DNA of 64,000 nt. It comes from Gimesia sp. (lineage in GTDB: Bacteria; Planctomycetota; Planctomycetia; Planctomycetales; Planctomycetaceae). The stretch covers positions 62,001 through 126,000 of the forward strand of contig NZ_JAVJSQ010000025.1 of NCBI RefSeq assembly GCF_040219335.1, written 5' to 3'. The notes under the pieces are model-generated. The model saw only the letters and a list, made by a program, of their open reading frames with translations. It was not told the origin of the DNA and made no database searches. Both the position numbers and the translations under genes were made by a program. Shown here piece by piece: positions 26,192 through 36,500 of the stretch (position 1 is its first letter; every line of letters starts with the position of its first letter).

Positions 26192-28432
26192 TTGCTTTTG
26201 GTTAGTGCTGGTTGTTTTCTGTTATTTGGCAATCGTTTCAGCACACTTTCAGCACAAATTGATTTTAGCCATGCTCCAGTCCCGATCGCTGATGAGTCAG
26301 CTTCTGTTTATGCTAGAAAACGGCGGCGAGGTAAAAAGAAGCAGGAATCCCAGGAGGTCCCTGAAGTAGCCGCTGATTATTCTCGCTTCAGTTCGAATAA
26401 CCAGCGCGATGAAAGTATCGATCAGCAGCGACAAAAGTGTCGGGAACACGCCTTGCGTTTCGGCCATACTATTCTACCTGTTTACGAATTTGAAGATAGG
26501 GCCGTATCAGGCACGAAGCTTGAAAGAGAGGGCCTAAATGCGATGCTGGAGGCAGCAAAGCAGGGTAAATTCAATGTGCTGTATTTATATAGTCTGAGCC
26601 GACTTGCTCGAGAATCGGTGATTACATTACCGATCCTCAAGAAGCTCGTCTATGTCTACGGTGTTCGCTGTATCTGTGTCATCGAGAATATTGACACGAA
26701 TACAACCGGCTGGGAAGTCATCGCTGCGATTTTTGCTGCCATCCATGAGCAGTTCATCAAAGAATTAAGTGCAGCTGTTCTCCGAGGACAGGAGAACGCC
26801 CTGCTCAGTGGTTATTCTGTGGGAGACTGGTGCTTTGGTTACGGCTCTGAGCCAGTGCCGGGTACGGAACAGAGTCGAGCAGGCCGTAACAGTAAGCCGC
26901 GAAAGATCTATGTGATCAACCAGGAGCACGCAGAATGGGTCAGTCAGATCTTTACCTGGTATGTCGATGAAGGAATATCAATCGGCCAGATTGTCAAAAA
27001 AATCAATCATTTAAAGGCCCCTAAAGATCATCGTTCTTCGAGTAAAGAGTGGCACCATGACCTTGTCGTAAATCTGCTATCGAATCCGAAATATATTGGT
27101 GACTGGCCCTGGGGAGAGATGCAAAACGTGCGTAACCCTGAAACGGGCATTGTTTGTCAGAAGCCTCGGTCGGAAGAAGAGTGTGAACAATGGAAACGAG
27201 AATTGCCTCACCTGCGTATCATTGATGACAACACGTTTCGACTAGCACAGGAAAAACTGGATGCCAATGCACAAAAGTGGGAAAAGCACCGCCGCGTGAA
27301 TGGCAAATTTACCGGCTCATCCACTGAAACGAATGGTCGTCGCAAGGTCAAGCTGTTGCATGGGCTGTTGAAGTGTGCCCAGTGTGGCAGTCCATTCTAT
27401 TCTGACGGCAAACGAGCCCGTTGTCGCGGCGGGAAACGTGGTACCTGTGACGCTGTCACTTCTGTGCCTTTAAAGCTGCTGGAGTCGATGATGCTCGAAA
27501 AAATCGGGACAATTATCCTGGAGGACAATCAGTGGTTTCAGTGTGTCTTTGATGATTTATTGAAGCTGTATAGGGATTACGAAAACCGGTTTCCTGCGAT
27601 GATCAGAGAAAAAGAACGGGAGTTACACCAGGTAACTCAAAAGATCGAGCGTCTGGTCGACCTGGTCGAGCAGGGGGATCCCCCAGAGGATCTGCACCGG
27701 CGCCTCAAATCCAGGAAGGAAGAGCAGAAAGAAATCCAATTTGAGCTGAAACAACTCCGGCTGGAGCGGAACCATGACCCGAGAAAACCCTCCGAAGCAT
27801 GGCTGAAGGAACGGCTTAAGCAGTTGTTTGATGTTCTGAAGGAATCTTCGCCTGCCGCCAACAAGGCCCTGAGTGCACTTGTCTGCGGTGAGATTACTTT
27901 GGAAGAAAACGAGATTCCTCTGAGAAAACGGAATTATTTTCGAGGGATATTCCGGCTCAACATCAGAGGGGTTTCTAGTTTTCTTGCCGGTACCTCATCC
28001 TCGATCGAAGGTACTAAACAGGGCGATGAAGTCGTGATTGACTTCATTCAACCTGATAAAGCAGGTCTGCAGAGAGAGATTGCCAAAAGGATGTACGACG
28101 CCGAAGAACCGGAATTCAAAATTGCTGAAGCATTAGGCGTCAGCCGGAGCAGAGTAACGAAGCTTTTAGATGAAGTCTTTGAACTACAGGGAGAGAAAAA
28201 GCCGGATGGACGATCCCGACGGTCGCAACTCTCGGTAAAACACAAAGTACCTCCCCGCTATCAGTCTATCGCGGAAGATGTGATGAAACTGTTCGCTCAG
28301 GGATTGTTACTCGGACGGATAGCTGAAGCTCTGAAAATTGACCGGAATACGGTGACCAGCTCAGTCAAATACTGGCATGAGCAACGTGGTTTGCCTGTAC
28401 CTGATGGTCGTACTCGCAGGAAATCACTTTGA
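26192..28432 (+). CDS. Large serine recombinase
   Basis: 746 residues counted from a TTG at 26192; the true start is uncertain because the first ~55 residues are not part of a known domain. The resolvase-type catalytic domain begins near residue 60: ADYSRFSSNNQ with the nucleophile at Ser67, then YLYSLSRLARES and the E/K-rich helix. A Recombinase domain follows (~215-320), then a zinc ribbon (CAQCGSPFYSDGKRARC, ~394-420), a long coiled coil (~460-540) and two helix-turn-helix-like segments (~635-665 and ~700-735). The family inserts or excises mobile elements at att sites. It is followed by a strong terminator. No other element genes are adjacent. Confidence 0.93.
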   Translation: MLLVSAGCFLLFGNRFSTLSAQIDFSHAPVPIADESASVYARKRRRGKKKQESQEVPEVAADYSRFSSNNQRDESIDQQRQKCREHALRFGHTILPVYEFEDRAVSGTKLEREGLNAMLEAAKQGKFNVLYLYSLSRLARESVITLPILKKLVYVYGVRCICVIENIDTNTTGWEVIAAIFAAIHEQFIKELSAAVLRGQENALLSGYSVGDWCFGYGSEPVPGTEQSRAGRNSKPRKIYVINQEHAEWVSQIFTWYVDEGISIGQIVKKINHLKAPKDHRSSSKEWHHDLVVNLLSNPKYIGDWPWGEMQNVRNPETGIVCQKPRSEEECEQWKRELPHLRIIDDNTFRLAQEKLDANAQKWEKHRRVNGKFTGSSTETNGRRKVKLLHGLLKCAQCGSPFYSDGKRARCRGGKRGTCDAVTSVPLKLLESMMLEKIGTIILEDNQWFQCVFDDLLKLYRDYENRFPAMIREKERELHQVTQKIERLVDLVEQGDPPEDLHRRLKSRKEEQKEIQFELKQLRLERNHDPRKPSEAWLKERLKQLFDVLKESSPAANKALSALVCGEITLEENEIPLRKRNYFRGIFRLNIRGVSSFLAGTSSSIEGTKQGDEVVIDFIQPDKAGLQREIAKRMYDAEEPEFKIAEALGVSRSRVTKLLDEVFELQGEKKPDGRSRRSQLSVKHKVPPRYQSIAEDVMKLFAQGLLLGRIAEALKIDRNTVTSSVKYWHEQRGLPVPDGRTRRKSL

Positions 28433-28467
28433 CTGAACCAGTTTCTTGTTCTTGATAATTTCTATAA

Positions 28468-28507
28468 GCCGACCACCTTTGCGGGTGGTCGGCGATGACA
28501 TTTTTTT
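28468..28507 (+). terminator. Rho-independent terminator after the serine recombinase
   Basis: A perfect ten-base stem, GCCGACCACC (28468-28477) and GGTGGTCGGC (28484-28493), with loop TTTGCG, followed after seven bases by a run of seven T (28501-28507). Confidence 0.85.
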
Positions 28508-28762
28508 AGATATCAAAAATCCCCAATGGCCTTTGCTGTGGCTGTTTAACCTTGCGTAGTTCGTGATCTCCAACTGTGTCATCATCTCAGAAACACTACC
28601 CAGACTGAAAGGGGCATTTGGGACAGATATGATGTCCTGCACATCTTTACCAAAAAGGCTTGACTACCCTCAGGCGAGAAAATGCCTAGAATATCAAGAT
28701 AAACAGCACTGCGAACTGGCCCAGATAGACATCCACCTCAGGCTGAATCATCGTGCACTGGA
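28508..28762. other. Intergenic region between convergent genes
   Basis: About 255 bases after the terminator and before the stop of the - strand channel gene; nothing recognised. Confidence 0.4.
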
Positions 28763-29485
28763 TTAACTGCTTTGGGCATGCTGTTGATTCTTTTGGGTCA
28801 CAGCTGAAATGTACATGGCCACCAGCCTGGAAACCAGGATGGCGAAATAAAACTGACCAAAGACAGCCTGCAGGTAACAGGCTGTTTGCGCGGGGCCGGA
28901 TACCGGAACGATATCACCATATCCCAGAGTCGCCATGGTGACGAACGACAGGTAAATCAACGGTTGCAGGTCCGAGTTTCGTAACGTGACTGCTTCGGAT
29001 GAGGCATTGACCAGGTCATAGCGAAAAGCGGCTGGATCAACCAGTAAGATGGTTGAGTAGAGATAGGACCAGAGGAGTCCGGCCAGCAGGTAAAGGGAGA
29101 CAGTTCCGATAATGGTATCGAGTGTTACCCGGTCGTCGTGAAATACGGCACTCAGAATATGGTAAAACACAAACGCCAGGAAAATGATCACCAGACTGTT
29201 GTGCAGAACCGTCAGTGAATAGCTGCGGGTAAGAAAACTGCTGACATTCAATATCAGCATCAGGACGACAAGCGTAAGTCCAATCCCCAGTGTCTTGTGG
29301 CGATGACAGACAGAGACGACTGCTGTGAGCAGAACGGTCGAAAACAACAGGCAGAAGAGCATCACAGAGACTCTGCTGCTGCCCATGAACGCGGTTCCGA
29401 TCAGCAAAGTCAGTATAGAACAAAGTAAATAGGTGAACTTTCCAAAGGGATGGCGAACGACCTGTTCACTTTCCTGATTCTGCAT
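28763..29485 (-). CDS. Potassium-channel-like membrane protein
   Basis: 240 residues from the ATG at 29485; the frame stays open upstream but that part overlaps the lipoprotein gene and has no protein character. About six hydrophobic segments, the last two flanking a pore loop with the filter TMATLGYGD, place it in the Ion_trans_2 K+ channel group with four extra N-terminal helices that lack the charged S4 pattern of voltage sensors. It overlaps the lipoprotein gene by 20 bases and is the last gene of the - strand metal-efflux series. The filter has LGYGD, compatible with K+. Confidence 0.87.
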   Translation of the reverse strand: MQNQESEQVVRHPFGKFTYLLCSILTLLIGTAFMGSSRVSVMLFCLLFSTVLLTAVVSVCHRHKTLGIGLTLVVLMLILNVSSFLTRSYSLTVLHNSLVIIFLAFVFYHILSAVFHDDRVTLDTIIGTVSLYLLAGLLWSYLYSTILLVDPAAFRYDLVNASSEAVTLRNSDLQPLIYLSFVTMATLGYGDIVPVSGPAQTACYLQAVFGQFYFAILVSRLVAMYISAVTQKNQQHAQSS

Positions 29486-29720
29486 TACTGTCCCCGTGAT
29501 CTGCTGCTTCAGGCTGATGCGGCAGGCGCTCCAGATAGCTTGAAACCTGGCTGGAGTGACAAACACAATTGTCGTAGCTGGTATACGGCAGCGGAGGTGG
29601 TTCACAATACTGGCAGTCAACGTCACAGCCGGAATAACTGTGGTAAGTCGATGCACAACCTGACAGCACGATCGCTCCCAGCGTTGCGGGCCAGCGCATC
29701 CACTTTTGAGCATTGTTCAT
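29466..29720 (-). CDS. Small cysteine-rich lipoprotein
   Basis: 84 residues from the ATG at 29720. A basic start and hydrophobic core end in the lipobox LSGC (Cys ~21). The mature part is short and has five or six further cysteines (CDVDCQYCEPP, NCVCHSS), plus a polar tail. The 3' end overlaps the channel start by 20 bases, and the TolC-like gene lies 50 bases upstream. Context suggests a metal-binding accessory to the efflux system; the family is unknown. Confidence 0.7.
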   Translation of the reverse strand: MNNAQKWMRWPATLGAIVLSGCASTYHSYSGCDVDCQYCEPPPLPYTSYDNCVCHSSQVSSYLERLPHQPEAADHGDSNAESGK

Positions 29721-29770
29721 TTTAAGCTCCTTCGTTGGCAACTGCTTCGCTTCGATTGCAGTCCTGTCTG

Positions 29771-31195
29771 TTATGGTTCTTCTGGCAGCGGTAAATTTTC
29801 AAGTGCTTCCGGCGCCGCGGGAATGGGTTGCAATGCCTGCGGGTTGACCCCGCCAACGACGCGTTCCAGCTCTGCCAGTGATTGTCCCAGTGATGCTTCG
29901 ATTCTCAGATAACTCACCTCGAATCGGAGCAGTTCTCTCCAGTTGTCAACCAGCTGTAAAAAATCGACTTCTCCGGTATTGTAGGCCTGGCTGGAGACCT
30001 CTAACGTCTGGCGTGCTTTGGGAAGAATGTCTTCACGGAACAGGGTTATCAGATCCTGCTGGCTTTTGGCTTGCGCGAATAGGTCTGCGACTTCTTCTTG
30101 AGTGGCATCTTTTAATGAATCATAGGATCGGGCCGTCGAGACTGCTTTTGCCTCAGCGGAGCGCACTGCCGAATCCAGTTTCTTTCTGTAGATGGGCAGG
30201 TTAATGCCTGCCGTGATCAGAAACGAATCATTTCCGTTAGCGACAGGACTGACGCCGGTCGAGCCTACATCAATCCAGGTGGCTCCCAGGGTGAGATCCG
30301 GCTTATAGGCGAGGCGTGCCAGATTGAGGGCCTGCCTGTCTTTTTCGAGTGCTGCCAGTTGTGCATGCAATTCGGGACGAGAAGCAACCGCCTGTTGCTG
30401 CAACCAGTTCAGGTCGTCAGGCAGAGATCCGGGGGCGATATGATCGAGTGCCAGTAATTTTGTCTGTGGTGAAACATGCAGCAGACGTGCCAGTTTGGCC
30501 TGACCGCTTTCGAGTCTTTGTTGCAGGCGAATTAATTCATTCTCAACATTGGAGATTTCCAGTTCTGCCCGCAACAGGTCCTGCTGGCTGACTTTTCCTG
30601 TCTTATAGCGTACATTCGCGACGTCACGGATCTCAACCAGTAACTGTTTATCTGCCTCGGTTACAGCGATAGTCTGTTGAATAAAATAGAGCTCGTAATA
30701 GGCTCGTTTCACTTTGGCAATCGTGTCCAGTTCGACGGCTGCCAGGTGCGCTCTTGATTGATTGGTCTGTGATTCGGCGAGTTCACCCTGGGCATTCAGT
30801 TTCCCTCGTGCAGGGAATTTCTGTGAAACATTTAACGCATATTCCTGAGGGCCTGAAGCCGTCTGTACCTGCTCAGGATAAAACGTCATTCCCAGAGTAG
30901 GGTCTTGCAGGCTCGAAGCGACAGGGACCTGGTGAGCGTTGGCTTCTACGAGTTTTCGGGCTGCCTGGATATCCGGGTTTTGTGACAACGCGTATTGAAT
31001 GTACTCTTCAACGGAATGCGCGCCCTGCAAGTCGGCAGCAACGGGATTGACGGTCGCCTGGGCGGGAGTATATGCGGCCTGTTGAACGGACTCGGAAACT
31101 TGTGCGTAACCGGGGTCATGGACCTGCTGTGCAGTTTTACAGCCGGACAATAACAGTAACATACTTAAGAAATAAGCTGACTTTCGTACGGCCAT
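29771..31195 (-). CDS. TolC-family outer membrane efflux lipoprotein (CusC-like)
   Basis: 474 residues from the ATG at 31195, chosen because a lipoprotein signal starts there (MAVRKSAYFLSMLLLLSGC). An in-frame ATG at 31246 precedes it. The mature protein has the TolC pattern: SVEEYIQYALSQNPDIQAAR, then two long helical repeats with Q..L..A..E..N and a beta segment (PDLTLGATWIDVGS). It should be the outer membrane duct of the CusBA pump encoded upstream on the same strand, separated from it by the phosphatase and the cysteine-module gene. Confidence 0.92.
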   Translation of the reverse strand: MAVRKSAYFLSMLLLLSGCKTAQQVHDPGYAQVSESVQQAAYTPAQATVNPVAADLQGAHSVEEYIQYALSQNPDIQAARKLVEANAHQVPVASSLQDPTLGMTFYPEQVQTASGPQEYALNVSQKFPARGKLNAQGELAESQTNQSRAHLAAVELDTIAKVKRAYYELYFIQQTIAVTEADKQLLVEIRDVANVRYKTGKVSQQDLLRAELEISNVENELIRLQQRLESGQAKLARLLHVSPQTKLLALDHIAPGSLPDDLNWLQQQAVASRPELHAQLAALEKDRQALNLARLAYKPDLTLGATWIDVGSTGVSPVANGNDSFLITAGINLPIYRKKLDSAVRSAEAKAVSTARSYDSLKDATQEEVADLFAQAKSQQDLITLFREDILPKARQTLEVSSQAYNTGEVDFLQLVDNWRELLRFEVSYLRIEASLGQSLAELERVVGGVNPQALQPIPAAPEALENLPLPEEP

Positions 31196-31346
31196 CCTTG
31201 GCCTCCCCCCCTGATATGATCGGAACCGATACACACTGGTTAACATCGGTAGAATTGATTTGACTGAAACAGTGATTACAAATAAATCTACCGTACCCAG
31301 GCCCCCATGTGAGGATATTACGGGTCAGGTAAACTTTATGTTCTGC

Positions 31347-32900
31347 TTACCGAGTGAAAACATTGAGCTCCTCGTTCTCTCTCGACGACCGACCTCCCGA
31401 CTGATTCAGGTCCGCAACGGATTGGCGCTCCAGTGCCACCAGCGTCAGATCATCATTCGGAGAAGCATTCGAACGCCATTTCGCAATGGTTTCGTTGATT
31501 CGCATGATTTCTGTCAGAAGTGAGCTGTCAGTCCTGTGGGAAAATAAATCTGTAAGTCGGTCTACTCCAAATAAAGTCCCTTCGGCGTTGGTCGACTCTG
31601 TGACTCCATCGCTGAAGAGCAGAATTCGATCTTCTGATGAAAGTATCGTCGTTTTCTGCTCCCACTCGGCATTCAGGTCAATGCCGACTAACAGGCCTGT
31701 ACTTTTTAATGTTTCCAGGGCTCCTGATTTTTTCTGCAAGAGGGCTGGGAGATGTCCTGCACTCACCCAGGTCAAGGTATGTGATTCCGGCTCCCAGCGT
31801 GCAAGAAACATGGATGCAAAATTTCCAGGCAGAATCGAAGCGGTAAACTGACGGTTGACTTCTTTCATGATCGTAACCGGATCATAGGGGGGCTTTTCAG
31901 AAGCAGCCAGCAGGAGTGATTTCAACATGGCAGCCCCCATGGCAGCGGGAACACCGTGTCCGCTCACATCGGCAATGCAGATGAGCCATGATCCATCTGA
32001 CAAAGGCAGGAAGTCGTAATAATCTCCAGCCACACTGTCTGCCGGTTCAAAGATATGCGCTGTTTCAAGCTGTGATATTTGAACTCCGTGGGGCAGCAGG
32101 TATTGCTGAATCTTTCGTGCTTTCTCCATCTGGGAGCGGCGGTCACGATCGTTTTCCTTCAGTGCCGCGCTCATGGAATTGATTGAAGAGGACAGTAAGT
32201 TCATCTCACTACTGGTAAAGCCTGGGGCCATGGTATCCAGATTGCCGGACCTGATATTTTCCACAGTCTTTAAGAGTTGATTTAACGGTCTGCCCACAAA
32301 CTTCAGTAGCACGAGATTGACGATCCCGGCCGCGATCAGGCCTAATGCCCCAAGCACACCAAGCTGAAGCAGGACTTTGGTTCGGATCGCGCGACGTACA
32401 TTTTTTAATGTTTCGATCACAAAGACGCTTGCTCCTTTGCCAGTCTTGTAACCAATGACAAGCTGGTGTTGCTGGAAGTCTGCCAGATTGAACGATTTCG
32501 GATTTGTAAAGTCAAATTCGGACAGGATCGCCTCACTATCCGGAGAAGCATGACCTGTCTGTATATATTTCCCATTCAGGCTGACGATAATCCGGTGTCC
32601 GGGTGAGGCTGATTTTCTCATTTCTGAACAGACTTTGTTGATATAGCTCTGGACATTGCGATCCTGATGATCCGTATGATCCTGGATTAAATGGGAAACT
32701 GCGGACTGAATCGCGATCGCTTCATCGTTTAAGCCTGTCCGCATCTGTGCGGTCGCATGCTCGATTTCCCTGTAATATTGCAATATCAGGAGTCCTGCCA
32801 GCGCGATACTGAGCGTCAGATTCACGGAAAGCAGTAATTGAAATCTGATCGTACGGGGTTGATTCTTGAATCGGGCGATACTGGCAAATAAGACTGACAT
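31347..32900 (-). CDS. Membrane PP2C/SpoIIE-type serine phosphatase with HAMP domain
   Basis: 517 residues. Two membrane segments (~20-42 and ~175-200) enclose a ~130-residue periplasmic sensor region. A HAMP linker (~200-255) leads through a helix to a SpoIIE phosphatase domain (~270-495) with the metal-binding motifs AGDYYDF, DVSGHG, SDGVTES and NDDLTLV. Proteins of this layout (RsbU/IcfG type) dephosphorylate anti-sigma-factor antagonists. No STAS or kinase partner lies nearby. It sits inside the efflux gene series, between the cysteine-module gene and the TolC gene, 151 bases from the latter; a role in sensing periplasmic metal or envelope stress is inference. Confidence 0.92.
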   Translation of the reverse strand: MSVLFASIARFKNQPRTIRFQLLLSVNLTLSIALAGLLILQYYREIEHATAQMRTGLNDEAIAIQSAVSHLIQDHTDHQDRNVQSYINKVCSEMRKSASPGHRIIVSLNGKYIQTGHASPDSEAILSEFDFTNPKSFNLADFQQHQLVIGYKTGKGASVFVIETLKNVRRAIRTKVLLQLGVLGALGLIAAGIVNLVLLKFVGRPLNQLLKTVENIRSGNLDTMAPGFTSSEMNLLSSSINSMSAALKENDRDRRSQMEKARKIQQYLLPHGVQISQLETAHIFEPADSVAGDYYDFLPLSDGSWLICIADVSGHGVPAAMGAAMLKSLLLAASEKPPYDPVTIMKEVNRQFTASILPGNFASMFLARWEPESHTLTWVSAGHLPALLQKKSGALETLKSTGLLVGIDLNAEWEQKTTILSSEDRILLFSDGVTESTNAEGTLFGVDRLTDLFSHRTDSSLLTEIMRINETIAKWRSNASPNDDLTLVALERQSVADLNQSGGRSSRENEELNVFTR

Positions 32901-33070
32901 GACTTTTACTTTCCTTCAATCGCTGACGCCCCGGTTGATCAAGCTATAGAGAAGAGAGGGAACGCCTGAGTGTCGTATCTTAGCGCGACATACGATCACT
33001 CTGGCGGTCCACTCAGGAGTCGACCGGGAATTTGCTTAAAGCATTCCCCGATGAACTGGTTGTGTATCTG

Positions 33071-33538
33071 CTATTTCCGCAAGTTCGCCGAGTACAGTGC
33101 ATCGACTTTACTCAGATAGGCCTCGGGATCAGCGGTGATCTTTTTGGTGCAGGGGGGGCAGCAAACATAAACTATCCGTCCATCCACAATGGTCCATTTC
33201 GGTTTTTGTGGCAGCTGCTTTTTCATCACCGGACATTTGCCTTGCGCTTTGGCATAGTTGGCGTGAATGGTCGACCAGTGCTGCGGGTTAATCTTGCTGT
33301 TTAAACAGCCTTTGCAACACAGATAGACCGACTCTTTGCCGACTTTGACTTTGATCGGCTTCCCGTGATCACCCAGCTTCTGTCCTGAGACGGGGCAGAT
33401 CTGCTGCGCTGCTATGCGTAACTGATCGCGCTGGTTCCCTTCTGCTTGTGGTTGCTGCGCTTCCACTAACTGTTGCACACCCAATCCGGTAATAGTAACC
33501 AGCGACAATGCCAGGATCATTTTGAACGATTTCATCAT
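33071..33538 (-). CDS. Exported protein with two tandem CPV/CCxxC metal-binding modules
   Basis: 155 residues. A signal peptide (cleavage after VEA, ~27) is followed by two copies of one module: CPVSGQKLG...VYLCCKGC (Cys48, 74, 75, 78) and CPVMKK...VYVCCPPC (Cys102, 126, 127, 130). The module resembles TRASH/YHS domains, which bind soft metals through cysteines. It starts 35 bases after the CusA stop on the same strand, so it is probably in the cusBA transcript. Likely a periplasmic copper or silver carrier feeding the pump; that is inference from motif and position. Confidence 0.82.
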   Translation of the reverse strand: MMKSFKMILALSLVTITGLGVQQLVEAQQPQAEGNQRDQLRIAAQQICPVSGQKLGDHGKPIKVKVGKESVYLCCKGCLNSKINPQHWSTIHANYAKAQGKCPVMKKQLPQKPKWTIVDGRIVYVCCPPCTKKITADPEAYLSKVDALYSANLRK

Positions 33539-33572
33539 ATTTCTCCTTCTAAAAAAGTCGTTCTGATCCCGC

Positions 33573-36500
33573 TCAGGAGGCGGGACCGCTTAAGGCTGGA
33601 TCGAATTTCGAATTCTGAGATCCAGTTTGAGGTAGTTCGTGGTTCAGGGCCTGACTTGACAGGCCCGCATTCATTTTGAATTCCAGGTATGCACAATAAA
33701 TGGCGGGGACAATGAAGGTGGTAAAGGGTTCGACCAGCATGCCTCCCAGAACGGGAAGTGCCATGGCCCGGGCCACGTCGGCTCCGCGACCGTGTGACAT
33801 CAGTACCGGCAACAAGGCGAAGATCGTGGTCAGGGTGGTCATCACACAGGGGCGAATGCGTTTCAGCCCGGCCGTGTAGATCGCCTCGCGTAAATCGGCG
33901 ATGTCCTTGACTGGTTGGCGTTTCAGCGTCTGCTGGATGTAGGTGGCCATCACCACGCCATCGTCGACTGCGATGCCGAACAGGGCGATAAAGCCGACCC
34001 ATACCGCGGTATTCATATCCACGCCCATCCAGGCGACCGCGATCATCCCGCCGGCAAACGCGACGGGAATCCCGGAGAAGACAATCGCCGAGATGGCAAA
34101 ATCCTGGAAACCGAGATAGATAATCAGCAGATTCACCAGCAGCACCGTGGGAATGATCCACATCAGCCGCTGGTTGGCTTCGATCTGATTCTGGAAAGAC
34201 CCCACGGCCTGCAGTTCAAAATTCCCCCTGGGAAAGGTCAGGGAGCCATCTTCCCGGGCTGTTCGCAGATCGGTCATGACCTGCTCCACGGTCTCCAGGT
34301 CGCCGGATGCGCCGGACGGAGAAAATGCAACATGGGCGACAAGCCGGGCATCTTCACTGTTGATCGCCCCCGGACCCCAGGTGGTGGTGACGTCTGCCAG
34401 CCGTTCCAGGGGGACAATGTCTCCGCCGTGAGTGACCACGGAGACCTTCCGCAGGTCTTTCAGGTCCTTACGGACGCTGCGTTCGAAACGGACCTGAATG
34501 GGATAGCGTTCGCGGCCTTCCACGGTCGTGGTCACATCGAGGCCCCCCAGACCGGCTGAGACGATCTGGTTGACCATCATCGTGGTCATGCCGTAGCGGG
34601 CGGCTTCTTCCCGGTCGACTTCGAACTCATAATAGGGTTTGCCCATCACGATATCAGGATTGACGGTGCCCGCATTTACATAGCGGTTCTGCTTGAGGCG
34701 TTCTGCCACTGCCAGCGAGGCTTTGGACAGGCCTTCCAGGTCATCGCCGTAGACCCGGATCGCCATTGAGGCCTTAATCCCGCTCTGCAGCATCACTACG
34801 CGGCCTTCGATGGGTTGCAGGGGTGATGCAGGCGTGACTCCCGGCAGCGTCGCTACGCTGTTGATTTCGTCCCAGATCTTGCGGGCCGTCATCCCCTCCC
34901 GCCATTTGTCGCGGGGTTTGAGCATCACGTAGGTTTCGACCATGGCCGCGGGGGCAGGGTCGAGCGCGGACTCCACACGGCCAATTTTTCCCAGTACGTG
35001 TTCGACTTCCGGAATCCCTTTGATCAGCGTATCCTGGGCCTGCAGGATCTCCATTGCCTGGGAGAAGCTGGCAGCTGGGTAGAGACTGGGCATATAGAAC
35101 CAGCTGCCTTCGTCCAGGGCGATCCAGTCGTCCGATTTCAGTCCGGTGAAGACGTGCTTGGCATCCACGTAGCCGGGAACCTGATTCAGATCCGCACCGA
35201 GCAGTGAGACTACTTTCTCGACGGGCTTTAACACGGTCGGCAAGCCAACCCAGGCACCGGCCCCCAGCACGACAATCATGGCGGGAAAGGAGAGCATCAG
35301 CAGTTTGTGCTTTAATGCCATTTTTAACCGACCCGCATACAGAAACCGCACGAAACGACTGGCGGGATTCTCTTCCATGGAGCGGATCTTCTCGCTGGTG
35401 ACCCACCAGCCCAGCAGGAAGCCGGCGACCGCAGCAAACAGCGTGGCTGCAGCCAGGGTGAGCAGCGATCCCTCGGCGATATAATCTCCCCAGACAAACC
35501 AGCAGAGCGCAGCCGTGAGACAACCCACTGCAGCGCCGCTGGCCAGTTGCCCCCAGCGGGAGAGCTGCGTACTGCGGAGAAAGATTCGACAGAGCATCGG
35601 CAGGATGACGACAGCAACGATCAGACTGGAGATCAGAGCGAAGGACTTGGTCCAGGCCAGCGGCGTGAACAGCCTGTGATCCCGGCCGGTCAGGAAAAAG
35701 ACCGGGAGAAAGCTGATAATCGTCGTACTGACGGCAGTAATCACGGCGGGGATCACTTCGGCTGCCGAATCGCGAATGACCGTCAGACGCTGTTGTGGGC
35801 CGCCCGGAGTACCACTGGCCTCCCATTCGGCCAGGCTGCCATAGATGTTCTCCAGAATGATAATTCCCATGTCGACCATGGTGCCGATGGCAATCGCGAT
35901 GCCCGCCAGGGACATGATGTTGGCATCGACGCCGAATGTCTTCATGGCGATAAACGACATCAACACTGCCATGGGGAGTGTGATGGCAATGATGATACTG
36001 GCGCGGATGTGTAACAGGAACAGCACCATGACCGCAACGGTGATGATGGTTTCCTGTATCAGGGCTTCGGTGAGGGTGGAGACGGTCTCATCGATCAGCA
36101 GGCTCCGGTCATAGATTCCCTGGATTTTGATGCCGCCCAGTTCCGATTCCAGCGAAGCGATTTTGGCCTGCACGCGTTCGATCACTTTACGGGGATTTTC
36201 GCCATAACGCATCACGACCACACCCCCGACCGCCTCCTGTCCATTCAGATCAAGGGCACCACGACGGAAAGCGGGACCGGTCTGGACCTGAGCCACATCG
36301 CTGACGCGGATCGGTACCCCTTTGCTGGTGGTAATCACCGTATTGTTGATCTGCTCGATGGTTTCCTGTTCCGTCTTGTCCGCTCCGATGAATCCTTTGC
36401 CGCGGACGATGAATTCCATCCCGCTGGTCTCGACGGTCTTGGCACCAACATCGATATTGGCGGCTTTCACCGAGTCAATCACCTGGCTGAGCGGAATGTT

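Noticed and set aside
29486-29713. N-terminal extension of the 28763-29485 channel gene
   Set aside because: The extension overlaps the lipoprotein gene and has no membrane or domain character; the ATG at 29485 is a better start.
33535-34161. Alternative - strand frames overlapping cusA (also 34774-35826)
   Set aside because: Arg/Gly/Ser-rich shadow translations; the cusA frame is continuous and full of conserved motifs.
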